From Triglochin maritima (Eukaryota; Streptophyta; Magnoliopsida; Alismatales; Juncaginaceae): a stretch of 64,000 nucleotides of DNA. Shown piece by piece: positions 11,877 through 24,248 of the stretch. The stretch is taken from the NCBI GenBank assembly GCA_963682175.1, contig OY821782.1:27797741-27861740 (forward strand). The letters are read 5' to 3'. Each line of letters opens with the position of its first letter. The stretch's first letter is position 1. The translations under genes were made by a program, and so were the position numbers. The notes under the pieces are model-generated. The model was not told where the DNA came from and searched no databases. It saw only the letters and a list, made by a program, of their open reading frames with translations.

Positions 11877-12315
11877 TGATGCGTTGACTAGGCCCGCTTT
11901 TTATTATGGAATCAATAATGCAATTTAATCAAATAGCATTTCTAGAAACGTTCAGTTCTTCGTTGATCATTATGGTCGTCCTAATCTTTGTTGAAACAAT
12001 GAAACTCGACATAGCATGCCGAACGTTTCTGGGAATTCTAGCTAACACAGTGGATATCTGGTGGAGTATACTAAATTATTAATGAAGTTTTTAATTACAT
12101 TAGGATTCATATTATGACTGCTTTCTCGTTACCAAACGTTATAATTAATGGTATGGAATTAATATTTTGGTAATGTAAAATAGTTACATGGTGTTTAACT
12201 TCATGTAATGTACTTATACTAATCAAACATGAGCGTGTAGTCATTTTTACAAAGATCGTGTCTGATATTTGGTTCAACATATGATTTTAGAATAATTTAG
12301 AATGAGGAGAAATTC

Positions 12316-12632
12316 ATTTATCATTGTTGATAACTTAAAATTATTTGACATCAAATTATGATCGTTGATAACTTAAAATTTAAACTCTGAATGTAAAATT
12401 CATACCTTAAATCCTGTTTTATATCACAATATTAGTATAGATACCAAAAACCATAAAACCTAGTCCAAAAGTTCATTTTTTTAAGATTTAGTGTTGATTA
12501 TTGGATCATTGAAATATCAAATAAGATGACTTTCAGATTTTCAACATTTTACTTATATTATGATAAGACACAAGATCTACAATTTAATTTTCCATTCCTA
12601 GTTTAAATTTTAAGTTATCAACAATGATAAAT
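12316..12632. repeat. Small inverted-repeat element (MITE-like)
   Basis: A 27-bp perfect inverted repeat: ATTTATCATTGTTGATAACT at 12316 onward, with the reverse complement at 12606-12632. The AT-rich interior repeats part of the arm near 12364. No target duplication could be assigned. Confidence 0.55.
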
Positions 12633-12895
12633 TGATATTAAATAAATTTAAATGTGATGAATACTAAGTCAGTGGTTCCTCGTATCTTAAAGGAACTATT
12701 TTGTCTTCTCCTTTCCCTTACAGAAATCCCAGCGATCTAATTGTTTTCTCCATTTACCTGATTCCCCTTTGCCTTCCTTCTTAAAAAGACACTTGTAGGA
12801 TTCTCGAAATCGGGGAAGACGAAGAAGATGGCGGTGAGGAGGATGAGAAGCTTGTTTAGAATATAGGTGAAAAGTAAAACTTCATGGTTATGTCG

Positions 12896-14786
12896 TGTAA
12901 CGTCCCCGAAAACAGCGGAAAATTTGAACAATATAAAAGACCATCAACGGTCAACACCGGGCACGTCACGGGAAAACAAACCAACATATATAATATACAT
13001 AAGATATAGATCCACGTGGAAGTCAAAATATACATAAGAGTCAACTGTGATTACAACAAAAACTATACAATATGTAATCACCTCAAAAGGAAGAGACTGA
13101 CAACTACAGGATCGGATCCCGGGGGCACTATCCTCAGTCACCACCTCGACTCTAATGCAACTCGCTACCTGAAATGAAAACAATTGAAACATGCCTGGGT
13201 TCCCTGAAGGAACCCCGTATACACAACCTCCTAAAATACAAAATGAAATTAAAGACAATGCAATGCAATGCACATGATCATCCGCCTCGGGTCCACAATA
13301 ATACCCATCTCCGCCTCCGCGGTACTGAACCACTCCTGCCACCACTAGGTCAAGTCAGTCCACCGCTGCCTCACAAGGGTCAGTCGGCACCACTGCTCCC
13401 CAAGAGTGCAGAAAGGAACCCTGGCACTACGCCGCCACCCCAGGAGCGAGTCAGCCCGCAGAATACACAACTTGGGTCAGACGACAGCCGTTGCTCCCCC
13501 AAGAGCCGCCAGGCGTGCACCCTGCTGGAACATCCTCGGCCTACCGACAAACCGAAGCAAACAACCCAAGGTTTACGACACTCATCTCTCACACCCCGCT
13601 CGATATGAGAGGCCAACAATAATACGCCCTCGTCGAAGGTGAAATCCGTCGCTCTCAAGGCCGGTAATCGACCGTCGCCTCGGAGCCGGTAGTCGACCTA
13701 TACTCGACGGCTCGCGTGCGGATAAATCCACCAACTTCCGGCAGATCGGTCGACCGCTACAAGCACACCGGTCGACCAGTCCTCCGCACAGTACTCTGTA
13801 CTGTACAAACAAGTGTATCGGTCAAACCACGCCAACCGAATTACCGACCCATCGGTTGAACAAAAGTCATCTATCGGTCGACCGTTTGGATGGTCTACGC
13901 TATACAATATTTATAATATTTATATATCCGACCGATCGAACGAAGGGTCCGTTCAACCGATAACAGGGATTTCAGCATTTTGCCTAAGTAATATTCGGTC
14001 GACCGGAACTGAGATACAGTTCGACCGAAACATCACAGGCACTCTACTGCTTAATTAAAATGCTCAGTCGGTCGACCGAAAGTTAAAGAGCGGTCGACCG
14101 TTTTGATGGTCCAAGCTCCCAACCGACTTGGCATCGAATAGATCGGTCGAACCAGGTTAAGGATGTTCGACCGTTTAATAAGTCAAAATCCCCAACCGAC
14201 CTATTCTCATTGTTTCGGTCGACCGGCTAAGTGGACCCGTTCGACCGATAACAACATTAAACCCTTTTTCCCGCACAAATCTGGCAGAACGGTCGACCGT
14301 CCTCAGACATCGTTCGACCGTTTGCGGGTGCAAATCAATATAATAATAGGATCGGTCGACTGCCCACAGACACCGGTCGACCGATCGTCGTCTTCAACCT
14401 CTGAATAGGTTGCAATCCGACGGGGAATTCGACACCAACGTCGATCCCCAACACTCACAAGGCTTAAGTGAGTTATATTGAAGATTTGGCATACCTTATT
14501 GACGTTTGTGGAAGCCTCCCAAGCTTTGGCAAACACAACTCAACTCTTCTCCTTCACTTCCTCTCCTTCTCCTTCTTTCCTTCTTCTTCTTCTCCAAATT
14601 CACCTCTCTCGCTCTCTGAAGAAACCAAATTATGAATAAAATGTTTTTCTTAACCTAACATCTCTATTTATAGCAAAATCCAAATCTTATCCAAACCTCC
14701 ACCTCATGTTTCACTGTTCACGGCTTAATTAGGTTAATTAGGTTTAGTTTAGGTTAATTAAGGTGTTTTAGATCAAGGTTATAACA
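12896..14786 (-). repeat. 3' LTR of element B
   Basis: Plus strand TGTAACGTCCCCG to GGTTATAACA. It matches 26443-28332 almost base for base. On the minus strand a TATAAATAG box lies near 14665. GGTCGACC palindromes cluster at 13670-14390. Confidence 0.9.
13670..14390. repeat. GGTCGACC palindrome cluster, left LTR of B
   Basis: Repeated CGGTCGACCG and half-sites TTCGACCG / CGGTCGAAC at irregular spacing. The same array occurs in the other LTR at about 27210-27940. Confidence 0.8.
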
Positions 14787-14799
14787 ATCCACCCTCCTT
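14787..14799 (-). other. Polypurine tract of element B
   Basis: Minus strand AAGGAGGGTGGAT abuts the 3' LTR. Confidence 0.7.
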
Positions 14800-14835
14800 A
14801 AAGGAATTTCGTCCGCGAAATTCGGAACAACTGAC

Positions 14836-16796
14836 TTACCGGAATAACTCTGGATACTGCTTCCTGACATCCTCCTCGATCTCCTAGGTAGCCTCTCTGA
14901 CACTGTGATGCTGCCACCTGACCTTCACCATCGGAATCGCTCTCCTCCTGAGCTGATGTACCATCTGATCCACAATCTCAACTGGTCTCTCATCTAATGA
15001 CAAATCCTGCTGGATCTCTGGCACTGCTATCTCTATCACATGAGCTGGATCGGCCACATACTTCCTCAGCATAGAAATATGGAAGACGTTGTGAAGTCCT
15101 GCGAACTGTGGCGGTAAGGCAATCCTATATGCCACGTCCCCAACCCGATCCAATATCTCAAAAGGTCTGACATACCTCGGACTCAACTTCCCCTTCTTCC
15201 TGAATCTCATTACCCCTCTGGAAGGTGAGATCTTCAGGAAAACATGATCTCCTGCATCAAAAGTCAGCTCACGCCTCCGCGTATCAGCATAACTCTTCTG
15301 CCTGCTTTGCGCTGTAGCTAGTCGTCTCTGAATCACGTCGACCTTCTCTGAATATAACTGTATAATGTCAGGTCCAACTAGCTGTCTCTCGCCCACATCA
15401 CTCCAGCATACTGGCGATCTACACGGCCTCTCGTATAATGCCTCATATGGTGCCATCCTAATACTCGAGTGGTAGTTGTTGTTGTAGGCGAACTCTATCA
15501 ACGGCAAGTGCTCATCCCAATGCCCAGCGCAGTCGAGTGTGCACGCTCTTAGCATGTCCTCCAATGTCTGTATCGTCCGCTCTGACTGGCCATCTGTCTG
15601 TGGGTGGAAAGCTGTGCTAAACTTCAGACGTGTCCCCAGTGCTCTGTATAGACTCTCCCAAAATCGCGAAGTGAATCTGGGATCTCTATCTGAAATGATA
15701 CTGACTGGTACACCATGAAGTCTGACAATCTCCTCAATATATAACTTAGCTAGACCATCTAGAGCAAGAGTGGTCTTAATAGCTAAGAAATGTGCCGACT
15801 TGGTCAGTCGATCGACTATAACCCAAATCGCGTCGTGGAATCTCTGTGTCTTCGGTAGCCCCGTAACAAAATCCATTGTCACGTGCTCCCACTTCCACTC
15901 GGGCAACTCAATCCTCTGCATCTGCCCCGTTGGTCTCTGGTGCTCGATCTTCACCAGCTGACAGACTAAACACCTCGACACAAAGTCTGCAACTGTGTTC
16001 GCCTTCCCCGGATGGTAAGAGATAGTGAAGTCGTAATCCTTAATGAACTCAAGCCATCTGCGCTGCCTCATGTTCAGCTCCTTCTGCGAGAACAGGTACT
16101 TCAGACTCTGATGATCTGTAAACACCTCAAACTGCTCGCCATAAAGATAGTGTCTCCAGGTCTTCAGTGCGTGAACCACTGCTACTAACTCCAAATCATG
16201 AGTCGGGTAATTCCTCTCATGGACCTTCAGCTGTCTGGATGCGTACGCGATCACCCTCCCGTGCTGCATAAGTACACATCCTAAGCCAATACCTGAAGCG
16301 TCGCTATAAATCACAAATCCACCTGTGCCACTCGGCAATGATAAAACTGGTGCTGTGGTCAACAGTCTCTTCAGCTCCTGAAAGCTGTCCTCGCACTTCT
16401 GTGACCATACAAAAGTGACTCCCTTCTGCGTCAGAGCCGTCAGTGGTGCTGCCAATCTCGAGAAGTCTTTGATGAAGCGACGGTAATAACCCGCCAGTCC
16501 AACAAAGCTCCAAATCTCCGTCACGCTCGTAGGGGTCCTCCACTGTGTCACTACCTCTACCTTCAACGGATCCACTGATATCCCCTCTGCTGATACAATA
16601 TATCCGAGGAACGCTATTCTGTCCAACCAAAACTCGCACTTTGAGAACTTAGCATATAACTGCTGAGCTCTCAAGATGCTGAGTACAATCCTCAGATGCT
16701 CTCTATGCTGCTCCACATCTGGTGAATAGATCAAAATGTCATCCAGAAAGACAATCACAAATATGTCAATATACTGCCTGAATGTCCGGTGCATCA
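14836..16796 (-). pseudogene. Element B pol, 3' half (RT end, RNase H, integrase, chromodomain-like tail)
   Basis: Begins at the element C insertion with the RT catalytic segment ([13 protein letters not shown]), continues with the RT thumb ([26 protein letters not shown]), RNase H ([23 protein letters not shown]) and the integrase core ([39 protein letters not shown]). The tail shows LRKYVADP and a chromodomain-like [12 protein letters not shown]. The usual stretch between RNase H and integrase, including the HH half of the zinc finger, is missing: VADFVSR runs straight into CLVCQLVK near 15973, an in-frame deletion. A TAG at 14884-14886 sits where Trp is expected; the frame then continues to a natural stop at 14836. 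Confidence 0.9.
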
Positions 16797-18025
16797 TGAT
16801 GAGAATTAAATTTATACCGCAAGTGCACGGTGTCAATGAAGACGTGGCAAATACGGGTCGAACACAAGGAGGGAGAGATTCTGTTATTAGTGTGATTTCC
16901 GATTAAGGAGAAGAAGGAGAGAAGAAATAATTGTGTTTTGAGATTTTTGGGTTTTAATTATCTAAAGCAAGAACAAGAACAATTAAAATTAAAACAAGAA
17001 CAAAGATGTGAATTCCGTCGGGTGGAGGTTTAGATTTAAGGTTTAGATTAGAGAATTTAGAAACTTATAATAAATCATATTAGTTATAAAGCATTACATG
17101 ATAAATGATTTAACATAAACTCAAGTAATCAAAATATACTAACACGAAATTAAAATAATAACATTCATTCATCTTCTCTTCACCCTAATCCGTCACCTCC
17201 ACCCTTTGGAAGGAGTTAGAAACTCATAGAGGGAGGAAGAAGGGGTCCTTGAGACATTACAAAAGAAAACTAAAAGTAAGAAATAAAAGACAGAATTTTA
17301 TTAATGAAAAGAAGATTACAAAACTAAGATTAAGAATAAAAACTACCACCAAAGACTAAGGACCCTTCTAACTTCATTCTTGGGTCTATTTATAGTTGCT
17401 ACAAGGGATCTAGGTATAATATTGGAAAGTACACGTGTCCAGACACAACTGGAAGAAATTGGAGCACACAGATCGCTGAGGGGGCGGCGTTTCCGCCTCA
17501 CAATGTACGTGATATGCGGCGATTTCGCCGCACAATCTTCTCTGATTTAATCCGGATTTTTGCTGGTAGTTTATGGTATGATTTGATCCTCCTTTGCGCG
17601 TCTGGATGATTTCTTTCCATTCTTTTGAGCTCCGGATTAATTCCTTTATATGTTTGGAGATTTACATTGATTTTTTTCTTTAGATTTTCTCCAAGATAAT
17701 ATTTTGGTGCTTTAATTGCAATTAGGTCCTTGACTTTTTGCAGTTAAGTTCCCGTCTACTTTTGTGCTTAAGTCCTTGTTCTTTTTGCAATTAGGACTTG
17801 AATGCTTTTATGCTTGGATACATTTCCATTCGTAACCCGATAATCTTGAACTTGGTCTTTATGATAGAAATGAGTCTTTTGCACGCGTTTATGCTCGGGA
17901 TGTGGGTAAATTGCATTCAGGTCCCTGTATTCTGTAAATAAGACTAAACACATACCTTAGTAGCATTTATTGATGTAAAAGTAATCTAAATGAAAGACAT
18001 ATGATGCAATGTATGCAATGCATCA
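16797..18025 (-). repeat. 3' LTR of element C
   Basis: Near-identical to 23011-24238. It contains a TATAAATAG box on the minus strand (about 17387-17395) and a perfect palindrome TGCGGCGATTTCGCCGCA at 17515-17532. Confidence 0.9.
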
Positions 18026-18038
18026 AATACCCCCACAC
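18026..18038 (-). other. Polypurine tract of element C
   Basis: Minus strand GTGTGGGGGTATT directly before the 3' LTR. The same bases reappear outside the other LTR at 24239-24248. Confidence 0.7.
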
Positions 18039-19356
18039 CTAGATTTTGCTAGTCCCTAGCAAAACAGAATATAAGAAAAATGAAAACAGGGAAATCCTAA
18101 CTCACTTTCGTAGGAATCACGGTTGCACTTAGCATGTGCAACAAGCCTTTAAACCTCCAAGTTTCCTAGGAGGAGGAGTGTTGTCTCCTGAGGGTTTTCA
18201 GCGGATATACCCACAAAATCCTAAATCAACATTTCATTAATAGTTCTCAATATCCCTACCTCAACCTTATACATCTCACAAAGAATTTTTGCATGCTCAT
18301 TATATAAATCTAACTCATTAAAATATGACTTGGTCTTTGTTCCTCCAACATTCACATCACTAACCCTTCTACACATGTTTATCACTTGAATTATTTTGCA
18401 CGCCTCCTCTGGTGGTGAAGTATCATTCGGATCAACCATGGCATGGATCATTCTTTTAGCTTTGGGCCTTGAGTATTATTTTTTTTCTTCTTTTCTTCCG
18501 TGATTCAATACATTTGCTTTTTGACACTTTTACCCTTTTGCATTCGTGTAGCGAGTTTGGTCGATAATCCCGAGCTGGTAGACTCAAGTTACCGGGTTTC
18601 AAGATACCCCTACGGACCAGTGACTCAAAGGCTTGGGCTTTTGTAATCATTTTGCAAAATGTGTTTTCTTCACTTTATTCCTTTTTTATTTTTATTTTCC
18701 TCAAGGCTTAATTGCTATTAGAAGTCCACACTTCCCGGTATATTTTCCTTAACCTCTGCTTTTTATCAACCACTTCAAAGATTTGATTCATCCAATTTAA
18801 GTGCATACATGTCTTAAAGGGCAATGGGTTATTTCTTTGGAACTTAAATTTATGTCACAATTTCTACAAGCAGAACTATATAATAAGGAACAAAAACTCA
18901 ATGCAATTTGTACACAGGTTTTAGCAGTTCAATCTTAAGCTATGTCATTAAACATTAATTTTTTTTTTGAAATAAAAGACAGAATATATAGATAAATATA
19001 TACATAAACACCCCCCCCCACACCTAAATCATGCATTGTCCTCAATGTATGCAAATATAAAGCAAATGCACTTATTACCTTGGTGAATTGCGGTGGAAGG
19101 ATGGAATTTGCTCAAAGTCAACCATAGTCAGAACTGGATTGAATGACACCATATTGGTGCATGTATCCAGTTGAATTGTTCCCCATGTTGCAATGAGATT
19201 CCTGGTGCATGTATCCAGTTGAATTGGTTCTCTTATTTGCTCGAGTGACGGTGGGTGTGTAGATGAATTCCTCCCTTTTTTCTTACTTCCTTTTTGATTT
19301 TGTGATGATTCAGAAATATTATAGATTCGTGATTTCATCACAACGTCACTTTGATT
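18039..19356. other. Non-coding internal region of element C
   Basis: No RT, RNase H or integrase motif found on either strand. Short open stretches (for example 18456-18650 minus) resemble no family I know. A 25-bp direct repeat containing GCATGTATCCAGTTGAATTG occurs at about 19158 and 19204. Confidence 0.5.
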
Positions 19357-21678
19357 TCATATTATTTCTGGCTCACTATCAATATGAAAGATATTAAATT
19401 CAGCTTTTAAGTTCCCAAAAGATAATTGCATGAGCCCATTACGACAGTTTATCAATGCTTCCGAAGTGGCTAAAAAGGGTCTGCCTAGAATTACAGGGAT
19501 TTGTCGGTTAGGATTTACAACAGGTGCGGTATCTAGTACGACAAAATCCACTGGGTAAATGAAGTCACCAACCTTGATCAAAACATCCTCTACTATACCT
19601 CTTGGCTTCTTAATAGAACAATCAGCAAATTGAAGGGTTGTCTTAGAGGGTTTTAGTGGACCAAGGTTCATTTGCTCATAGACAGAGTATGGGAGTAGGT
19701 TAACACTAGCACCAAGGTCTAGAAGGGCTTTGTTGATAAAAGTATCTCCTATTGCACATGAAATTGTGGGACATCCAGGATCCTTATATTTTATAGGAGA
19801 TGTGTTGGACAAAATAGAACTTATGTTTGCAGTTAAGAATGCCTTCTTTGGTACGTTTGTTTTTCTCTTTTTAGTGCACAAATCTTTTAAGAATTTAGCA
19901 TAAGCAGGTATTTGTTGAATCATGTCTAAGAGTGGAATGTTCACCTTAACTTGCTTAAATACTTCCAAGATTTTCTCTATTTGTGCACTTGAGTTCTTTT
20001 TGAGTCTATTGGGAAATGGGGCTTTAGGGACATAGACTCGCTCAGGTTCAGGTTGAGCTACGGGTTCAGATTGAGTAGGTGGGGTGGGCGTTTCAGATTG
20101 GACGTCGGGTTCAATGGTTAGGTCATATGTGGCAGTTTGATGTCTAGATTGATTAGACGTTCAAGGATTTACCACATTATTATCAATCTGTCTTCCGGAC
20201 CGTAATGATACTACAACATTTATTTATTGGAACGGTCCTTTTTCATTAACCATTTGAACCGGTCTAGGGTTGTTATTTCCTGAAGGTGCTTGATAGGATT
20301 GATATGAATTATTAGATCTAGGGTTCACTTCAGGTTGACTTGGAAACCGACCTTTTTCTCTTTCACCTACTATTTGTGCTAGTTGGCTGACTTGTATCTC
20401 TCGCCTTTGGAAGGTCTGGTTGGTTGTTTGTATAAAGGTTTTCATCAAATTTTCCAAGCTTGTCAACCTAACCTCATGATCGTTATTGTTACTAAACCCA
20501 GATGATGTATTATTTTGGTTATACGGGTTTGGTTGTTGTCTAGGAGGTTGACCCTGTTGGTTTGATGAGAAATTGGAATTATTATGCCAACCCGAGTTAT
20601 AGGTTGATGCGTATGGGTCATTTCTAGCATGGTTATACATGGCATTAACTTGGTCCCATTCCGCACAATCCTCCATTACATGACCAGTCTGACCACATCT
20701 AGAGCAAGGGATAGACGAGGCTTGATTCACTCGGTTTTGGGTTTGTAGCTCTAAACTTTCCATTCTGCGCATAAGGGTAGCTAGTTTTGCTTCAGCCGCT
20801 ATGTTGGCATCTACAGCTAAGACACCTGGTTTGGGTTGACTTGCTATTCTAGATCCAATACTCGGGTTAAGCGGTGTTCTAGCATTGTCCCATTGCATAC
20901 TGTTTTCAGCTAATTCCTCAAGGAAAGTCCAGGCATCATTTTCATTTTTCGACATAAAGTTCCCTTGGCTTACGGATTCTACCATAACTCTAGATGTGGG
21001 TGTCAATCCCTCATAAATAATTTGGCATAATTGCCATCTTGGAATTCCATGATGAGGGCATTGGGTCAGAACACTTTTGAATCTTTCTAGATAGGAATAG
21101 AACGGCTCGCTCTCAGACTGAACGAATGCAACAATTTCATTCCTAATCCTCATAGTCTTATGGTTGGGGAAATATTTTTTTAGGAAAACTTGAACAAACT
21201 CAGCCCAACTTCTAATGGATCTTTCGGCTAGACTATATAGTCATTTCTTAGCGTCGTCCTTCAGTACTAGAGGCACGAATTTCAGACGCACTGCCTCCTC
21301 AGGGATATGCTGGTATTGCATAAGAGAGCAGATTTCCTCAAATTCTCTAAGGAAGAGATATGGGTCTTCCCTAGAGGTGAACTTAGGCAACATACTCATG
21401 TATTGTGCCTTAAGTTCGAAGTCGCGACCCGGTATGGTGGGCATAACGATGCACGATGGCTGAGCAGCCATCGCTGGATAGCATCGATCCCTCAGAGTTA
21501 TAGGTTGTGCAACAGGCGGGTCCACTACGTTCTCACCCATTGGATCCGGGTGAGGTGGTGCAACAGGTGGATTGGGGCTAAATTCCAGACTGGAATGTAG
21601 ATGAACTCGTGAGAGTCGATTACTCAAGTCCCGAATCCAAATCTGAGTGCACCGGGTTGAATCAATTTTTGAATTCAA
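19357..21678 (-). pseudogene. Element C gag-protease, interrupted by stops
   Basis: One frame runs from 21678 to 19357 with a few internal stops. The gag part has the retrotransposon gag core (FTSREDPYLFLREFEEICSL, YFPNHKTMRIRNEIVAFVQ, GLTPTSRVMVESVSQG) and a CCHC knuckle (CSRCGQTGHVMEDC). The downstream part has the aspartic protease with ALLDLGASVNLLPYSVY and VILGRPFLATSEALI, a form typical of Athila/Tat lineages. Gag would form particles and the protease would mature them. A TGA at 21241-21243 replaces an expected Trp; another stop is at 20224. The coding region stops after protease. Confidence 0.85.
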
Positions 21679-22986
21679 ATTTGGAATTTAAATTCCAAAT
21701 TTAATTTCAAGAATTAATTACAATTTCTTTTTTTATATTTTTCGTTTTATTTTTTTATTTTTTTTATTTGTTTTTTTTCAAAAGGGAAACAAACAATAGA
21801 ATGGGGAAAGATGAGAAAGGAATCCTAATCTAGAGAATTTAGGTGAGAAGAGAAAGAAGACTCAGATGAGAAGGGAAACCTAACTCTAAAGATAGAAAGA
21901 GGGTTGGTTAGAAAATTCCTAAGAAAGCACGGTTCAAACAATCCTAGACCTAGTGTCGCTTAGATCTAGACGACTCCTAACTGGTCGAGTCGAATTGATT
22001 TGCTTGATTCACCTCCCTCACTAATCAAACCAACTTGGCCACGCCGTGTATAGCTAGTGGAGGCGCTTCCGACAGGGTCGGTGCCAATTAGACAACCACT
22101 TCGCTTGGAAGACTTACGTCAACACAAAAACACTTTTTAGACACCAAATTAAATTCAATCGGCTTCAGGTCATAGCAAGTCAAACCAACTCTTCTCCTTA
22201 AATGAGTCCGAGTCCTTAGGGGCCAATGTCTAATTGATTTTAAATTTAAGGCTTAGGTGACACTTTAGGATTGTGATTTGTGGGCCACGGAAGGGTGATG
22301 AAATCCCCACCGTATCTTTGCCTATGGAGTTGCCCTTAAGATAGTTTAACTTAGATCTAGCAAAGATAGTCAAACAATGGTCTTTAGAGGGGGGCAATTG
22401 CAAGGTTGTATGCAAACTAAATTATATGCCTAAATGCAATCGATAAAAACCGTGATACGTACCTTGACTCCAGCACTCTTCAACAAGAATTAATTTGCAA
22501 GAATTTAGCAAGGATAATGCATACAAAACACTAGATGATGCATGCACTAAGGCCTTTCTAATTTTGCCAATTTTAGGTCAGAGTTGAATTATTGCCAATT
22601 ATGGAATTTTTGCCCTAACACATGCAGTTCTATGAAAAGGAAATTTTCTGAAACTAGAAATTACGAGGAAAAAGGCAACAAAGGTTACCTACGCAATGCT
22701 CAGTCGGGTTCGCCGCCCGCTCTCGAAATTTCAGTAGCTCCACGCGTCCACCCAGAGATGGTGCTAACCCCAGAAAAATTTGAAGCCCAGATGCTTCACT
22801 TGTGCGGCGATTCCGCCGCAGGTTACCCTTGATGTGCGGCGATTCCGCCGCCCTTGTTGCTCAGACTGCGCTCAGATTTCGCCGCGCGCTCTGTTGTCTC
22901 CTGAAACACAAATCCAAATAGTTAGATCGCACACAAGATAAACAGAATAAAATCGAAATCAACAAAAAACAAAATCTGCGTCGCCT
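21679..22986 (-). other. 5' leader of element C
   Basis: About 1.3 kb between primer site and gag, without an ORF. T-rich stretch near 21720-21780. Two GC-rich short palindromes lie at 22803-22820 and 22835-22852, a region where retroelements often keep packaging or dimerisation hairpins (inference). Confidence 0.55.
22803..22852. repeat. Pair of GC-rich hairpin motifs in element C leader
   Basis: TGCGGCGATTCCGCCGCA (7-bp arms, 4-base loop) and a second copy 14 bases on with a last-base change. The motif also occurs in both LTRs (17515-17532, 23728-23745). Confidence 0.7.
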
Positions 22987-23004
22987 TCCCCGGCAACGGC
23001 GCCA
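22987..23004 (-). other. Primer binding site of element C (tRNA-Asp type)
   Basis: Plus strand TCCCCGGCAACGGCGCCA equals the 3' end of plant tRNA-Asp including CCA, so the minus-strand RNA would pair with it. Six bases from the LTR. Confidence 0.85.
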
Positions 23005-23010
23005 AAAACT

Positions 23011-24238
23011 TGATGAGAATTAAATTTATACCACAAGTGCACGGTGTCAATGAAGACGTGGCAAATACGGGTCGAACACAAGGAGGGAGAGATTCTGTTA
23101 TTAGTGTGATTTCAGATTAAGGAGAAGAAGGAGAGAAGAAATAATTGTGTTTTGAGATTTTTGGGTTTTAATTATCTAAAGCAAGAACAAGAACAATTAA
23201 AATTAAAACAAGAACAAAGATGTGAATTCCGTCGGGTGGAGGTTTAGATTTAAGGTTTAGATTAGAGAATTTAGAAACTTATAATAAATCATATTAGTTA
23301 TAAGCATTACATGATAAATGATTTAACATAAACTCAAGTAATCAAAATATACTAACACGAAATTAAAATAATAACATTCATTCATCTTCTCTTCACCCTA
23401 ATCCATCACCTCCACCCTTTGGAAGGAGTTAGAAACTCATAGAGGGAGGAAGAAGGGGTCCTTGAGACATTACAAAAGAAAACTAAAAGTAAGAAATAAA
23501 AGACAGAATTTTATTAATGAAAAGAAGATTACAAAACTAAGATTAAGAATAAAAACTACCACCAAAGACTAAGGACCCTTCTAACTTCGTTCTTGGGTCT
23601 ATTTATAGTTGCTACAAGGGATCTAGGTATAATATTGGAAAGTACACGTGTCCAGACACAACTGGACGAAATTGGAGCACATAGATCGCTGAGGGGGCGG
23701 CGTTTCCGCCTCACAATGTACGTGATATGCGGCGATTTCGCCGCACAATCTTCTCTGATTTAATCCAGATTTTTGCTGGTAGTTTATGGTATGATTTGAT
23801 CCTCCTTTGCGCGTCTGGATGATTTCTTTCCATTCTTTTGAGCTCCGGATTAATTCCTTTATATGTTTGGAGATTTACATTGATTTTTTTCTTTAGATTT
23901 TCTCCAAGATAATATTTTGGTGCTTTAATTGCAATTAGGTCCTTGACTTTTTGCAGTTAAGTCCCCGGCTACTTTTGTGCTTAAGTCCTTGTTGTTTTTG
24001 CAATTAGGACTTGAATGCTTTTATGCTTGGATACATTTCCATTCGTAACCCGATAATCTTGAACTTGGTCTTTATGATAGAAATGAGTCTTTTGCACGTG
24101 TTTATGCTCGGGATGTGGGTAAATTGCATTCAGGTCCCTGTATTCTGTAAATAAGACTAAACACATACCTTAGTAGCATTTATTGATGTAAAAGTAATCT
24201 AAATGAAAGACATATGATGCAATGTATGCAATGCATCA
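23011..24238 (-). repeat. 5' LTR of element C
   Basis: Matches 16797-18025 with few substitutions and a one-base indel. Ten extra bases (24239-24248) separate it from the TSD. Confidence 0.9.
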
Positions 24239-24248
24239 AATACCCCCA

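Larger units (their letters stand above)
16797..24248 (-). mobile_element. Element C: Athila-like gag-protease element nested in B (TSD CATCA)
   Basis: LTRs 16797-18025 and 23011-24238 (about 1.23 kb, very similar) begin TGATGAG and end ATGCATCA on the plus strand. Target duplications CATCA stand at 16792-16796 and 24249-24253, and removing C restores element B's RT reading. The primer site (22987-23004) matches tRNA-Asp. The internal 5 kb encodes only gag and an Athila/Tat-type protease (LDLGASVNLLPYSVY); RT, RNase H and integrase are absent, so it needs proteins from another element. Ten bases of polypurine-tract origin remain between the right LTR and its TSD. Confidence 0.9.

Noticed and set aside
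12826..12895. Alternative first exon (ATGGCG followed by GTGAGG) for the WEB-family gene
   Set aside because: A donor there leaves phase 0 and does not fit the phase of exon 2, unlike the candidate at 8986.
13174..13642. Pro/Arg-rich open frames in the element B LTR (also 26721-27189)
   Set aside because: They lie in LTR sequence repeated in both LTRs, have no domain, and are broken in the related solo LTR at 30.4 kb.
22987..23004. Sequence identical to the 3' end of tRNA-Asp, and TGGTATCAGAG sites elsewhere
   Set aside because: They are retrotransposon primer binding sites next to LTRs; no cloverleaf or complete tRNA gene is present.
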